Assembly: GCA_947625475.1 (NCBI GenBank)
Contig: CANQOL010000018.1
Coordinates: forward strand, 1-61,657
Direction of reading: 5' to 3'
Length of the DNA: 61,657 nt
Origin: an uncultured Acetatifactor sp.
GTDB lineage: Bacteria; Bacillota; Clostridia; Lachnospirales; Lachnospiraceae
Under the pieces are notes generated by a model. It was given only the letters and a program-made list of their open reading frames with translations. It had not been told where the DNA came from and did not search any database. The first letter of the stretch is position 1. Every line of letters begins with the position of its first letter. Both the position numbers and the translations under genes were made by a program. Positions 25,736 through 34,243 of the stretch are shown here, in pieces.

Positions 25736-26224
25736 TAAAAAATGCTTCTCCATTGAAGTGACCCGGATGCCGGCGTAATCCTTCTGCGAGCAGATCTCTT
25801 CAAACCCCAGCTTCCGGTAAAAGCCCACCGCACAGGGAGCCGCCATCAGGGACATTTTCAGGGCGCCCACTTCCTCGCAGAGGTAGGAGAACATGCTCTG
25901 CATCAGCTCCCGGCCGATCCCTTTTCTGTGGTAGGCACCGTCCACAAAGAGCAGCGATAGATGATTCTGATCCCTCAGGGACGCCATTCCCACGGTCTTA
26001 ACGCCGTCCATGGCCACCATCACCCGGTAATCCCCCCTCAAAAAGGAGTGATACAGCCGGTTGTCTGAAATAAACTGCCAGAAATTGCGGATTCCTTCAT
26101 CCGTGTAATCCACGGCCTCAAAACACAGGAAGGTACGCCACACCATGTCCATGACGGATCTCCACTCTTCTCTCCTGGCCCAGCGGATCTCATAGGGGAA
26201 TAAAGTTTGTGAGACGGTCTTCAT
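25691..26224 (-). CDS. GNAT family N-acetyltransferase
   Basis: Protein of 177 residues with the acetyl-CoA loop in LFVDGAYHRKGIGRELMQSMFSYL (Q/RxxGxG/A pattern, about residues 112-120) and the C-terminal GFYRKLGFEE signature. Substrate unknown. The Met of MKTVSQTLF, eight bases after the upstream lipase stop, is preferred to a start inside the lipase gene. Its last 14 codons coincide with the 5' part of leader element D, so the C-terminal tail may come from repeat insertion. Confidence 0.85.
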   Translation of the reverse strand: MKTVSQTLFPYEIRWARREEWRSVMDMVWRTFLCFEAVDYTDEGIRNFWQFISDNRLYHSFLRGDYRVMVAMDGVKTVGMASLRDQNHLSLLFVDGAYHRKGIGRELMQSMFSYLCEEVGALKMSLMAAPCAVGFYRKLGFEEICSQKDYAGIRVTSMEKHFLESLCRSATNPPDGR

Positions 26225-26232
26225 CAGCTCTC

Positions 26233-27174
26233 TTACCGGCCCTTCTCTGCAAGCTGCCTGCGCAGCCATTCATAGATCGTCATCATGATCTTCTCCCGCT
26301 CCGGCTCGTTCAAAAGCTCATGCCGGCAGCCGTCCCACATGCTGACCTCCACCTTTTTCAGCCCGGCCCTGCGGTAAAGCTCGCCGACGGCGGGCACCCC
26401 CGCGCCGTACTCTCCCAAAGGGTCCTCCTTCCCGGCGATCAGAAGCAGGGGCAGATCCTTCGGTATCCTGGAAATATATTCCCCATCCTGGCTTCTGCGG
26501 ATCAGCTCCAGGAGCGTCTGAAAGCCGTTCACGGTAAACACATTCCCGCATTTGGGATCCTCCACGTACCTGCGCACTCTCTCCCCATCCCGGGAGAGCC
26601 AGTCAAAGGACGTCTGCGGATCCGGGATGCGCCTGTTGTAGCCCCCGAAAATCACCCGATCCACAAAGGGGGACACATGCTTTTCCCCCAGGAAAAGCCC
26701 CTGCAGCTTCAGGAACGCCCGGGCTGCCGCCAGAAGGGCCCCGCTCTGGCGGCCGGTCCCCATAATGACGGCCCCGTCTATGCCGGTGCCGTAGCGCCCC
26801 AGATAACAGCGCAGGATGAAGGAGCCCATGCTGTGCCCCATAATATAGCAGGGAAGATCCGGGAAGCTCTGCTGGGTCAGCTTCTTGAGCCGGTGCACGT
26901 CCCGCACCACCACGGTGGCGGGATCGTGGGGGCAGAAGTACCCGTACAGCTGATCCTCCCCCAGGCTCAGGCCGTGTCCCAGATGATCCTCCCCGGTGAC
27001 CAAAATACCCCTCTGGGTGAGGAAATCCGCAAATTCCTCGTACCGCTCCACATACTCCGCCATCCCGTGGACGATCTGCAGAATGCAGACAGGCTTTCCC
27101 TCGGGCAGATACCGGACGGCGTGGATTTTGGAGCTGCCGTCCCTGGAGTCAAAATAAAATTCTTCCTTTTTCAT
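26233..27174 (-). CDS. Alpha/beta hydrolase, monoacylglycerol lipase-like
   Basis: Protein of 313 residues of the alpha/beta-hydrolase fold. The oxyanion-site HGMAEYVERY and the GEDHLGHG block resemble lysophospholipases. The nucleophile Ser lies in GHSMGS (about 113-118), the Asp in GKEDPLGEYG and the His in DGCRHELLNE complete the triad. No signal peptide, so cytoplasmic lipid or ester hydrolysis is expected. GGAGGGGGG precedes the ATG, and it follows metG by 16 bases. Confidence 0.9.
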   Translation of the reverse strand: MKKEEFYFDSRDGSSKIHAVRYLPEGKPVCILQIVHGMAEYVERYEEFADFLTQRGILVTGEDHLGHGLSLGEDQLYGYFCPHDPATVVVRDVHRLKKLTQQSFPDLPCYIMGHSMGSFILRCYLGRYGTGIDGAVIMGTGRQSGALLAAARAFLKLQGLFLGEKHVSPFVDRVIFGGYNRRIPDPQTSFDWLSRDGERVRRYVEDPKCGNVFTVNGFQTLLELIRRSQDGEYISRIPKDLPLLLIAGKEDPLGEYGAGVPAVGELYRRAGLKKVEVSMWDGCRHELLNEPEREKIMMTIYEWLRRQLAEKGR

Positions 27175-27190
27175 GTTTCCCCCCTCCTGC

Positions 27191-29179
27191 TCAGCAGATG
27201 GGCGCCCCCGCAGGCATCTCCCGCTCCGGCGTCACCAAAGCCAGGTTCCCTTCCCCGTCCTCGGCGCACAGAAGCATTCCCTCGGAGACCACGCCGGCCA
27301 GGGTGGCTGGCTTTAGATTCACCAGCACCATGACCTTCTTGCCCACCATTTCCTCGGGGGTGTAGCAGGACTTGATCCCGGAGACAATCTGACGCACCTG
27401 GCTGCCGATCCTTACCTGGGAGCACAAAAGCTTCTTGGACTTGGGCACCGCCTGGCAGGCGATAATCTCCCCCACCTGGAACTGCAGCCTGTCGAAATCC
27501 TCATAGGTGATCTGGGGCTTTTGCTCCACGTCCATCCCCTCCGGAGCGCTCTGCTCCTGCTGCTCTCCCGCCACCTGCTCCAGAAGGGCCCGGGTCACAG
27601 CTTCCTCATGGGCCTCCACGTCCTTTAAATCCAGACGGGCAAAGAGGATCCGGGGATCATCCGTCACCTTGGAGCCGCTCTCATAGAGCCCGAACCGGTC
27701 CAGCTCCCCAAAGCCTCTCAGCCGGCAGCCCATCTGCCGGGCGATCTCCTGGGCTGTCTGGGGCATAAAGGGCTCCAGCAGGGAAGCGCCGATGACGATC
27801 CCCTCCACCAGGTTGTAGAGCACCGTGGAAAGCCTGTCGGACTGCTCCGGATCCTTGGCCAGCAGCCAGGGCTGGGTCTCGTCGATATATTTGTTGCAGC
27901 GCTTGAGCATGCCGAAGATCTCCGTAAGGGCGTCCGCCACCCGCAGCTCCCCCATCTTCTCCTGCACCTTGGGCAGGGTCCCCAGCACCGTCTCCTTCAA
28001 ATCCCGGTCCAGGGCCGCCTGGTCCGGGTCCCGGGGCAGGCCCTTGTCGCAGACCAGGCCGCCGAAATACTTGTTGCTCATGGAAACGGTCCGGTTCACC
28101 AGATTGCCCAGGATATTGGCCAGGTCGGAGTTGAGGCGCTCCGCAATCAGCTCCCAGGTAACGTTTCCGTCATTTTCAAAGGGCGTCTCATGGAGCACAT
28201 AGTAGCGCACCGCGTCCACCCCGAAGTAATCGATCAAATCATCCGCATAGATCACATTCCCCTTGGACTTGCTCATCTTGCCGCCGTTCATCATCAGCCA
28301 GGGATGGCCGAACACCTGCTTGGGCAGGGGCTCTCCCAGGGCCATCAGCCAGATCGGCCAGTAGATGGTGTGGAACCGGATAATATCCTTTCCGATCAGA
28401 TGGAGATCCGCGGGCCAGAACTTTTTGTACTGCTCCGAGCTGGCTCCCTCCGCGTCATAGCCGATGCCGCTGATATAGTTGATGAGGGCGTCCATCCACA
28501 CATAGACCACATGCCTGTCGTCAAAATCCACCGGCACCCCCCACTTAAAGGTGGTGCGGGACACGCACAGATCCTGCAGCCCCGGCAGGAGGAAATTGTT
28601 CATCATCTCGTTTTTCCGGGACACGGGCTGGATAAACTCCGGATGGGTGTTGATATACTCAATCAGCCGGTCCGCGTACTTGCTCATCCGGAAAAAGTAC
28701 GCCTCCTCCCTGGCGGGCTTTACCTCCCGGCCGCAGTCAGGGCACTTGCCGTCCACCAGCTGGGATTCGGTCCAGAAGGACTCGCAGGGGGTACAGTACA
28801 GCCCCTCGTAGGATCCCTTGTAAATATCCCCCTGGTCGTAGAAGCGGCGGAAGATCTTCTGCACCTGCTTCTCATGGTCCTCATCGGTGGTGCGGATAAA
28901 CCTGTCGTAGGAAATATTCAGGCGGTCGCAAAGCCCCCGGATGACTCCCGCCACCCCGTCCACAAACTCCTTGGGCGTCACTCCCATCTCCTGGGCCTTC
29001 AGCTCAATCTTCTGGCCGTGCTCATCCGTGCCGGTCTGAAAAAATACGTCATAGCCCTCCTTGCGCTTAAAGCGGGCGATGGAATCCGCCAGCACAATCT
29101 CATAGCTGTTGCCGATGTGGGGCTTGCCGGAGGTGTAGGCAATGGCGGTGGTGATATAATAGGGTTTCTTCTCTGTCAT
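27191..29179 (-). CDS. metG: Methionyl-tRNA synthetase
   Basis: Protein of 662 residues charging tRNA-Met. It has the HIGH-type motif HIGN (near residue 21), a four-Cys zinc knuckle (CTPC..CPDC, about 125-150), the KMSKS loop intact, an anticodon-binding domain, and a C-terminal tRNA-binding EMAP/OB-fold domain (YEDFDRLQFQVGEI, LVNLKPATLAGVVSEGML) that dimerises the enzyme. The Met of MTEKKPYYITT is used, after AGAAGGGAC. The gene follows a structured leader with a terminator, so its expression may be controlled by attenuation. Confidence 0.97.
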   Translation of the reverse strand: MTEKKPYYITTAIAYTSGKPHIGNSYEIVLADSIARFKRKEGYDVFFQTGTDEHGQKIELKAQEMGVTPKEFVDGVAGVIRGLCDRLNISYDRFIRTTDEDHEKQVQKIFRRFYDQGDIYKGSYEGLYCTPCESFWTESQLVDGKCPDCGREVKPAREEAYFFRMSKYADRLIEYINTHPEFIQPVSRKNEMMNNFLLPGLQDLCVSRTTFKWGVPVDFDDRHVVYVWMDALINYISGIGYDAEGASSEQYKKFWPADLHLIGKDIIRFHTIYWPIWLMALGEPLPKQVFGHPWLMMNGGKMSKSKGNVIYADDLIDYFGVDAVRYYVLHETPFENDGNVTWELIAERLNSDLANILGNLVNRTVSMSNKYFGGLVCDKGLPRDPDQAALDRDLKETVLGTLPKVQEKMGELRVADALTEIFGMLKRCNKYIDETQPWLLAKDPEQSDRLSTVLYNLVEGIVIGASLLEPFMPQTAQEIARQMGCRLRGFGELDRFGLYESGSKVTDDPRILFARLDLKDVEAHEEAVTRALLEQVAGEQQEQSAPEGMDVEQKPQITYEDFDRLQFQVGEIIACQAVPKSKKLLCSQVRIGSQVRQIVSGIKSCYTPEEMVGKKVMVLVNLKPATLAGVVSEGMLLCAEDGEGNLALVTPEREMPAGAPIC

Positions 29180-29380
29180 GGATTTGTCCCTTCTTTCTGT
29201 CAGTTTCTGCCCGGCCGGCCCCTGGGTATCCCCTCCCGGCCCTTCGGTACGATTAAAAAGCTCGTCCTCCAACATTGCTGTACAGAAGACGAGCTATCAA
29301 CCCAGGCAGCCGCCAGCCCTTCCGGATTTTTGTTTCTCCGGCTGCCGGCGGGGATCTTCGTCAATGCGTTTCTCCCTTCT
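29180..29380 (-). promoter_or_regulatory. Structured metG leader with intrinsic terminator (candidate attenuator)
   Basis: The leader of about 195 bases first forms a nested helix: GGCAGC/GCTGCC arms (29346-29341 with 29310-29305 on the minus strand) enclosing CCGGA/TCCGG. It then forms an 11- to 12-bp stem (29295-29284 with 29270-29259) followed by five T. The T-box sequence and the S-box (SAM-I) core were sought and not found. A regulatory switch of unknown type is inferred. Confidence 0.6.
29251..29295 (-). terminator. Terminator in metG leader
   Basis: Minus-strand AGCTCGTC (29295-29288) / GACGAGCT (29266-29259) stem extended by G-T pairs, then TTTTT. It is 70 bases before the metG start and about 170 after the upstream gene, downstream of a promoter. 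Confidence 0.85.
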
Positions 29381-29381
29381 A

Positions 29382-29410
29382 AAGGTATCATAGAAGCCCG
29401 CCGCTGTCAA
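29382..29410 (-). promoter_or_regulatory. metG promoter
   Basis: Minus strand TTGACA (29405-29410), 17-base spacer, TACCTT (29382-29387). The -10 is weak. Confidence 0.6.
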
Positions 29411-29465
29411 GGGGAGCCGCCCCTTCTTCTCAGATTTTCACCGCATTTCCCCAGGCGCCCAGGTC

Positions 29466-29684
29466 TCAATATTTCTTTGGTACATCCGTCAGCCCGTAGG
29501 TCTGGCAGAACAGGGCCAGGTCCGCAGAATTCCGGATCAGCATGATCTCCTGAAACTGTCCCGTGCGCTTATCCTCAAAGCCCGCCACCTGTTCCCCGTT
29601 GCAGATGCTGCAGCGGATCAGGGGCCTTAAATTCTCTCGGTCATATTCCTTGGCCGGCTGTCTCTTCCTATTGCGGTGAAACAT
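29466..29684 (-). CDS. Small conserved CxxC protein, function unknown
   Basis: Protein of 72 residues, basic N-terminus (MFHRNRKRQPAKEYDR), one CSIC pair near residue 25 in IRCSICNGEQVAGF, and a compact alpha/beta C-terminus ending LTDVPKKY. A single CxxC could bind metal in a dimer or act in redox. I recall similar small proteins in Lachnospiraceae but no function. GGGAG seven bases before the ATG and a 17-base overlap with the PAP2 gene argue that it is real and co-translated. Confidence 0.72.
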   Translation of the reverse strand: MFHRNRKRQPAKEYDRENLRPLIRCSICNGEQVAGFEDKRTGQFQEIMLIRNSADLALFCQTYGLTDVPKKY

Positions 29685-30252
29685 GTCTTTTCTCCCTCAG
29701 CTTTCCGAAAAGGGCCGCCGTCAGCAGTCCGTCCGCCACCCCCAGAATCATGCCTCCCAGGATGTCCGTAGGGTAATGGACAAACAGGTACAGCCTGGAA
29801 AAGGCGATCAGGGCCGCCAGCACACAGGCTCCGATCCCCGCCCGCCGGGAAAAGCAGAAAATTACCGTGGCGGCCGTGAAGGAGTGGAGCGTATGCCCGG
29901 AAGGAAAGGAGTACTCCCCCGGTGCCGGGATCAGCAGGGCCACCTCCGGCGCCCGGGTAAAGGGCCTTGGCCGGGCCACCAGATTTTTCACGGCCAGATT
30001 GCCCACCGCAAAGGACAGGGCCATGGCCGCCAGCATCACGATGCCGCAGCTTCGCGCCCTGCGCAGCCCCTCCCGCCGTCCTTGAAGTTTGGTGCCCGGG
30101 ACCGCCAGGCAGACCGTGGGCAAAAGGATCAGCAGCAGTCCCAGGCCGATCCAAAAGATTCCTCCGTCCCCCAGAGAGGTCAGGAAAATCATCAGTTTAT
30201 CCAGCCAGGGCCTGTGCAGCTCTCCGATCCCATAGAGGATATCAAGCTCCAT
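29668..30252 (-). CDS. PAP2 family membrane phosphatase
   Basis: Protein of 194 residues with about five transmembrane helices. All three motifs of the phosphatidic acid/undecaprenyl-diphosphate phosphatase family are present: KNLVARPRP (about residue 89), PSGHT (about 116-120) and SRLYLFVHYPTD (about 151-162). It probably acts at the outer face of the membrane on lipid phosphates such as undecaprenyl pyrophosphate. It overlaps rpe by 11 bases and the small CxxC gene by 17. Confidence 0.93.
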   Translation of the reverse strand: MELDILYGIGELHRPWLDKLMIFLTSLGDGGIFWIGLGLLLILLPTVCLAVPGTKLQGRREGLRRARSCGIVMLAAMALSFAVGNLAVKNLVARPRPFTRAPEVALLIPAPGEYSFPSGHTLHSFTAATVIFCFSRRAGIGACVLAALIAFSRLYLFVHYPTDILGGMILGVADGLLTAALFGKLREKRHVSPQ

Positions 30253-30907
30253 GTCCCTCCCCCAGAGCCTTCATCAGCTCTCTCACATTCTCTCCCACAT
30301 TTCCCTTAAAGACCGCGGATCCGGCCACAATCACATTGGCCCCCGCGGCCAGCACCTCCCGCACATTGTCCCGGGTGATGCCTCCGTCCACCTGTATATC
30401 CACCGCAAGACCTCTCTCCCGGACCAGGCCGCGCAGCCGGCGCACCTTGTCCAGGCAGACGGGAATCAGCTTTTGTCCCCCGAAGCCCGGTTCCACCGTC
30501 ATAATCAGCACCATGTCCACCAGATCCAGGTAGGGCTCCACCGCCTCCACCGGGGTGTCGGGCTTGATGCTGATCCCGGCCCTGGCCCCCGCCTGCCGGA
30601 CCAGGCGGACGGTTTCTGCGGGCTGGGCGGCGGCCTCCAGGTGGAAGGTGACCATATCCGCGCCGCAGCGCACAAACTGGGCCGCGTAGCGCTCCGGCTC
30701 CTGTATCATAATATGTACGTCAAAAAAAATGTCCGTCTGTCCCCTCAGGGAGGCAATCACCGGCATCCCAAAGGAGATGGAAGGGACAAAGAGGCCGTCC
30801 ATCACGTCTATGTGCAGGTATTCTGCTCCTGCCTTCTGTGCCTCCCGGATCTGGTCTCCCAGGCTCCAGAAATCTGCCGCCAAAATGGAGGGCGATAGGA
30901 TGTTCAT
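30242..30907 (-). CDS. rpe: Ribulose-phosphate 3-epimerase
   Basis: Protein of 221 residues interconverting ribulose 5-phosphate and xylulose 5-phosphate. The TIM-barrel signatures are complete: SPSILAADF, HIDVMDG (metal and catalytic Asp), HIMIQEP, VLIMTVEPGFGGQ and QVDGGI with the second catalytic Asp. GGAGG before the Met of MNILSPS sets the start. It supports the pentose pathway also served by the transketolase and AraD genes at 35-39 kb. Confidence 0.97.
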   Translation of the reverse strand: MNILSPSILAADFWSLGDQIREAQKAGAEYLHIDVMDGLFVPSISFGMPVIASLRGQTDIFFDVHIMIQEPERYAAQFVRCGADMVTFHLEAAAQPAETVRLVRQAGARAGISIKPDTPVEAVEPYLDLVDMVLIMTVEPGFGGQKLIPVCLDKVRRLRGLVRERGLAVDIQVDGGITRDNVREVLAAGANVIVAGSAVFKGNVGENVRELMKALGEGHGA

Positions 30908-30989
30908 AGCGGTTTCCTCCGATTCTGGGACTATCATATCAAAAAAAGGGGAAGATGGCAATGCTTTTGTTGAGGGAATGCCCGGAGGG

Positions 30990-31880
30990 TTACCGGGAGA
31001 GGCGCTGGGATACGTCCTGCTTCAGGATGCGCCAGGCGTCCTCATGGTCCACGTAGTAGAGGGGGCATTTTTTGCCGCCGCAGTCGTAGTGGCGCAGGAT
31101 GTCCTCCGGGGAAAGGTCATATGCCTCCAGCAGCCAGGCCAGCAGGTCGATCAGGGAGTCGTAGGTCTCCTGGGTGAACTGGCCGTCCTTTGCTTTGTAG
31201 CAGCACTCGACGGAGATGGAATCCTCGTTCCGGGTCTTCACGGCGTAAGCCATTTCCTCCAGGGGCACCACCAGCAGGATTTCTCCCTCGTAACCGATGA
31301 TAAAGTGGGCGCTGGCGGCGCGCTCATGGGTGTCCTTGAGCTGTTCAAAATAGCTTCTGTTCTGGGAGGCGCTTGTGCCGGGGTTGGCGGTGTAGTGTAC
31401 AAAAATATTTTTTACCCGGCCAAGGGGCGTCCCGGGCCTGGCGTACTCGCTCACCGTCAGGTAATCCTCCGTCCACTGGGGGTGGCGGTCGTATATCTCC
31501 TGCGGGATGTCCTGGGTGCTCAGTCCCCCCACGGATTGGGCAAGGATCTCCGGCAGGTCCTCCCTCTCCATGCGGGAAGCCGCCCGGATGCCTCCCAGGA
31601 GCCGGCCGGCGGCCATGGCAAGGCAGATCACCGCCAAAAGGGCTGCGGCCCAGAGAAGCAGTCTTTTAATCCGGCGGCGCCGGAGCCTTCTGGGGCGCGC
31701 CGGGGCCGCCGAGTGTCTGCGGCGGGCGGGCTGTGCTCCCCGGTTCCCGCCCCGGGCTGCGTTCTCTCTTTTTGGGTTGTTCCCAGAGGTTCCCCGCTCC
31801 CTCCGGGGCTGTAAAAACATCAGAGAAAGATCCAGCTCATCCTGGCCGTCTCTCCCTGTGTCACTGTGTCTGCCTGTCAT
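30990..31880 (-). CDS. Membrane-anchored N-acetylmuramoyl-L-alanine amidase
   Basis: Protein of 296 residues. A very basic cytoplasmic N-terminus (about 1-70) is followed by a transmembrane segment (LLLWAAALLAVICLAMAAG) and an extracellular Amidase_2/PGRP-type domain. Zinc ligands are visible in FVHYTANPG and HYDCGGKKCP, and HFIIGYEGEI is a family block. It cleaves the amide bond between muramic acid and the stem peptide. A GTG seven codons upstream is an alternative start. It lies 82 bases before rpe and after a strong terminator. Confidence 0.87.
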   Translation of the reverse strand: MTGRHSDTGRDGQDELDLSLMFLQPRRERGTSGNNPKRENAARGGNRGAQPARRRHSAAPARPRRLRRRRIKRLLLWAAALLAVICLAMAAGRLLGGIRAASRMEREDLPEILAQSVGGLSTQDIPQEIYDRHPQWTEDYLTVSEYARPGTPLGRVKNIFVHYTANPGTSASQNRSYFEQLKDTHERAASAHFIIGYEGEILLVVPLEEMAYAVKTRNEDSISVECCYKAKDGQFTQETYDSLIDLLAWLLEAYDLSPEDILRHYDCGGKKCPLYYVDHEDAWRILKQDVSQRLSR

Positions 31881-31926
31881 AGGTGTCTTTCGCTCCGGCA
31901 CGGGCCGGGCTTTCCTCTCCCTCGCA

Positions 31927-31972
31927 AAATATCCGGGAGGGGACCGAGCCAGCGGTTTCCTCCCGGATATTT
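31927..31972. terminator. Strong bidirectional-type terminator after PPK2 gene
   Basis: Perfect 14-bp stem AAATATCCGGGAGG / CCTCCCGGATATTT (31927-31940 and 31959-31972) with A/T ends, downstream of the PPK2 gene on the minus strand. Confidence 0.92.
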
Positions 31973-32021
31973 CTATCTTATCACAGCCCTCCGAAGGATT
32001 TTATAAAAAATTCTTAAGGTT

Positions 32022-33503
32022 TTATGAATCCTTCTCCTTCAGGGCCGCCTCTATGGCCTGTATCACAATCTCCAGGGCCTTGATCCTGGCATATTTTTTG
32101 TCCACGGATTCCAGCACATGCCAGGGCGCGTACACGGTGCTGGTCTTTTGGAGCATCTCGTTGACCGCCGCCTCATACTGATCCCATTTTTCCCGGTTCC
32201 TCCAGTCCTCGTCGGTAATCTTCCACTGCTTCTGAGGCGTATTCTGCCGCTCCTGGAAGCGGGCCAGCTGGGTGTCCTTGTCGATCTGGACCCAGAATTT
32301 GATGAGGACGGCCCCCCACTTGGACAGCTCCTTCTCAAACTCGTTGATTTCATAGTAGGCTCTCTGCCAGTCGTTTTCCCCGCAGAAGCCCTCCAGGCGC
32401 TCCACCATCACCCGGCCGTACCAGGTCCGGTCAAAGACGGCGATATGTCCGGTCTTGGGCAGTCTGGTCCAGAAGCGCCACAGGTAATGTCTGGCCTTCT
32501 CATGGGGCTCCGGGCTGGCGATGGGATGCACCTCGAAGCCTCTGGGATCCAGGGCCCCTGTGATCCTCTTGATATTGCCGCCCTTGCCCGCCGCGTCCCA
32601 GCCCTCGTAGGCGATGATGACAGGGATCTTTTTGCGGTACAGGCGGTAGTGCAGAGCCCTGAGCCTGCCCTGGAGGTCCTTCAGCTTCTCCCGGTACTCC
32701 CCTTCCTCCAGGGAGAGATTTAAGGGGATTTCCTCCAGACGGGGCATTTTTACCAGGGGGAATATATTCTGCAGCAGGGGAACCGCCAGGCTCTCATTCT
32801 GAAAGGCCACCTCAATGCCGCTGCACAGGCGCTCCAGCACCTGCACCTGGGCCCATTTTTTGTCCGCCGCGTCCACAATATACCAGGGCGCCGAGGAAGT
32901 GTGGGTGTCGGACAGATATCTGTCAAACACCTCCAGACACTTGTCGTAGTGTTTGTTCTGCCACCAATCGTATTCACCGACCCTCCAGGCGGTATCCTTC
33001 TCCTTCTCCAGTTCCTCCAGGCGTTTTTTCTGGGCCTTTCGGGAAATGTGGAAAAAGAACTTCAGCACCAGATACCCGTTGTCCGTCAGGGTCCGCTCAA
33101 AGCCCCTGACGCTCTCGATCCGGTCCTCATACTGTTTTTTCCCGAGCTCCCCGGACAGGCGCTGGCGGGTTACTTCCTCCGCCCAGCCGGAATCCAGGAA
33201 GGTAAACTTGCCCGCCTCCGGGATCTTTGCAAAATAGCGGTACAGGAAGGGTCTGCGTCTTTCCTCCGGCGTGGGTTCCTCCATGGCCGCCACCTTGAAG
33301 AATCTGGGGTCGATGTTGCGGATGACGCCGCCGATGGCGCTGCCCTTGCCCGCCGCGCCCCAGCCTTCGATCAGCACAAGCACCGGAAGCCTGTGATCCT
33401 TCATCTGCAGCTGCAGGGACGCGAGCTTCTCCTTGGCCGCCTCCTGACGCCGCTCTAGCTCCTCCTCCTGAGGCATTTCCTCAGGCACCCATTTTCGTAT
33501 CAT
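32022..33503 (-). CDS. Two-domain polyphosphate:AMP phosphotransferase (PPK2 class II)
   Basis: Protein of 493 residues with two tandem PPK2 kinase domains, each with a P-loop (GWGAAGKGS at about 49 and GWDAAGKGG at about 300) and lid motifs (PFLYRYFAKIPEAG; YLWRFWTRLPKTG; FDRTWYGRV). Two-domain enzymes phosphorylate AMP to ADP with polyphosphate, with the C-terminal domain active. It would recycle AMP during energy stress. GGAG five bases before the ATG sets the start. It is monocistronic and divergent from marR. Confidence 0.93.
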   Translation of the reverse strand: MIRKWVPEEMPQEEELERRQEAAKEKLASLQLQMKDHRLPVLVLIEGWGAAGKGSAIGGVIRNIDPRFFKVAAMEEPTPEERRRPFLYRYFAKIPEAGKFTFLDSGWAEEVTRQRLSGELGKKQYEDRIESVRGFERTLTDNGYLVLKFFFHISRKAQKKRLEELEKEKDTAWRVGEYDWWQNKHYDKCLEVFDRYLSDTHTSSAPWYIVDAADKKWAQVQVLERLCSGIEVAFQNESLAVPLLQNIFPLVKMPRLEEIPLNLSLEEGEYREKLKDLQGRLRALHYRLYRKKIPVIIAYEGWDAAGKGGNIKRITGALDPRGFEVHPIASPEPHEKARHYLWRFWTRLPKTGHIAVFDRTWYGRVMVERLEGFCGENDWQRAYYEINEFEKELSKWGAVLIKFWVQIDKDTQLARFQERQNTPQKQWKITDEDWRNREKWDQYEAAVNEMLQKTSTVYAPWHVLESVDKKYARIKALEIVIQAIEAALKEKDS

Positions 33504-33627
33504 ACCTTCTCCTTTCCGCCTGCAGGATCTCTCTGCAGGGCCTGTTTCCTGAAGGGGCCGTATCCCCCCGGACTGCGCCCCCTGTTTCCCTGGATTTTCT
33601 GGGATTGAAAACTCTTTGTTTGAAAAA

Positions 33628-33656
33628 ATCGTACCATAGGCGGGGAGGAAATGCAA
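33628..33656 (-). promoter_or_regulatory. PPK2 gene promoter
   Basis: Minus strand TTGCAT (33651-33656), 17-base spacer, TACGAT (33628-33633). Only 22 bases separate it from the divergent marR promoter. Confidence 0.6.
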
Positions 33657-33677
33657 GGGAATCGCCCCAACTTTCCG

Positions 33678-33736
33678 TTGACCTTTCCCCCGTTCTGTGA
33701 TAGTATACTTTGTGTACGGTTCACAAAGTGTACTTT
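33678..33736 (+). promoter_or_regulatory. marR promoter with dyad operator
   Basis: TTGACC (33678-33683), 17-base spacer and TAGTAT (33701-33706). Inverted repeat ACTTTGTG (33707-33714) / CACAAAGT (33722-33729) follows the -10 and overlaps a second dyad AAAGT-GT-ACTTT (33725-33736). Autoregulation by MarR is likely. Confidence 0.72.
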
Positions 33737-33760
33737 CTTGGGCGGGAAAAGGAGGAAACC

Positions 33761-34201
33761 ATGGAGGAACAGGAGAAAAACCGTGTCAACGAGGAACTTT
33801 TGTACGCCTGGCTGAAAATGTGCACCGCCCTGAACAATTCCCGGACGGTTACGGATCTGCCCTTCAACGAATCCCTGATCTGCAGCCTGCTCTATCAGAA
33901 CGGCCGGCAGCCCATGACCGCCACGGACCTGTGCCGGGAGACCCGTATTCTCAAGTCCCAGATGAACCGGATCCTGGATTCCCTGGGGCAAAGGGGGCTG
34001 ATCCTGCGCACCCGCTCCCAGACGGACAGGCGCCAGGTGCTGATCCGGCTGAATCCCGATAAGCTGACGCCCTATCTGGTGCAGCATGAGAAAATCCTGC
34101 AGATTGTGGACACTCTGCTGGAGCGGTGCGGGCGGGAGCGGGCAGACGAAATACGGGATCTGTTTTTGTCCCTGGCCAAAATAGCAGGCGAGGTCCTGTG
34201 A
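33761..34201 (+). CDS. MarR family transcriptional regulator
   Basis: Protein of 146 residues with a MarR winged helix: MTATDLCRETRILKSQMNRILDSLGQRGLI (recognition helix) and the wing RTRSQTDRRQVLIRL. These proteins bind dyads in their own promoters and leave when a phenolic or other ligand binds. GGAGGAAACC before the ATG supports the start. It lies upstream of degV, but the long structured spacer before degV suggests separate control. Confidence 0.93.
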   Translation: MEEQEKNRVNEELLYAWLKMCTALNNSRTVTDLPFNESLICSLLYQNGRQPMTATDLCRETRILKSQMNRILDSLGQRGLILRTRSQTDRRQVLIRLNPDKLTPYLVQHEKILQIVDTLLERCGRERADEIRDLFLSLAKIAGEVL

Positions 34202-34243
34202 ATCGTCACGGGAGACCGACAGTAAATCCATCAAGGCGTCAGT

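Noticed and set aside
27530..27560. Similarity of CTCCGGAGCGCTCTGC in metG to the leader element
   Set aside because: It lies in coding sequence and lacks the GGAATGGAG part.
29180..29275. 32-codon N-terminal extension of metG
   Set aside because: It reads through the leader and terminator stem; the conserved MetG N-terminus starts at MTEKKPYY.
29180..29380. T-box or SAM-I riboswitch before metG
   Set aside because: Core sequences of both classes were looked for on the minus strand and not found.
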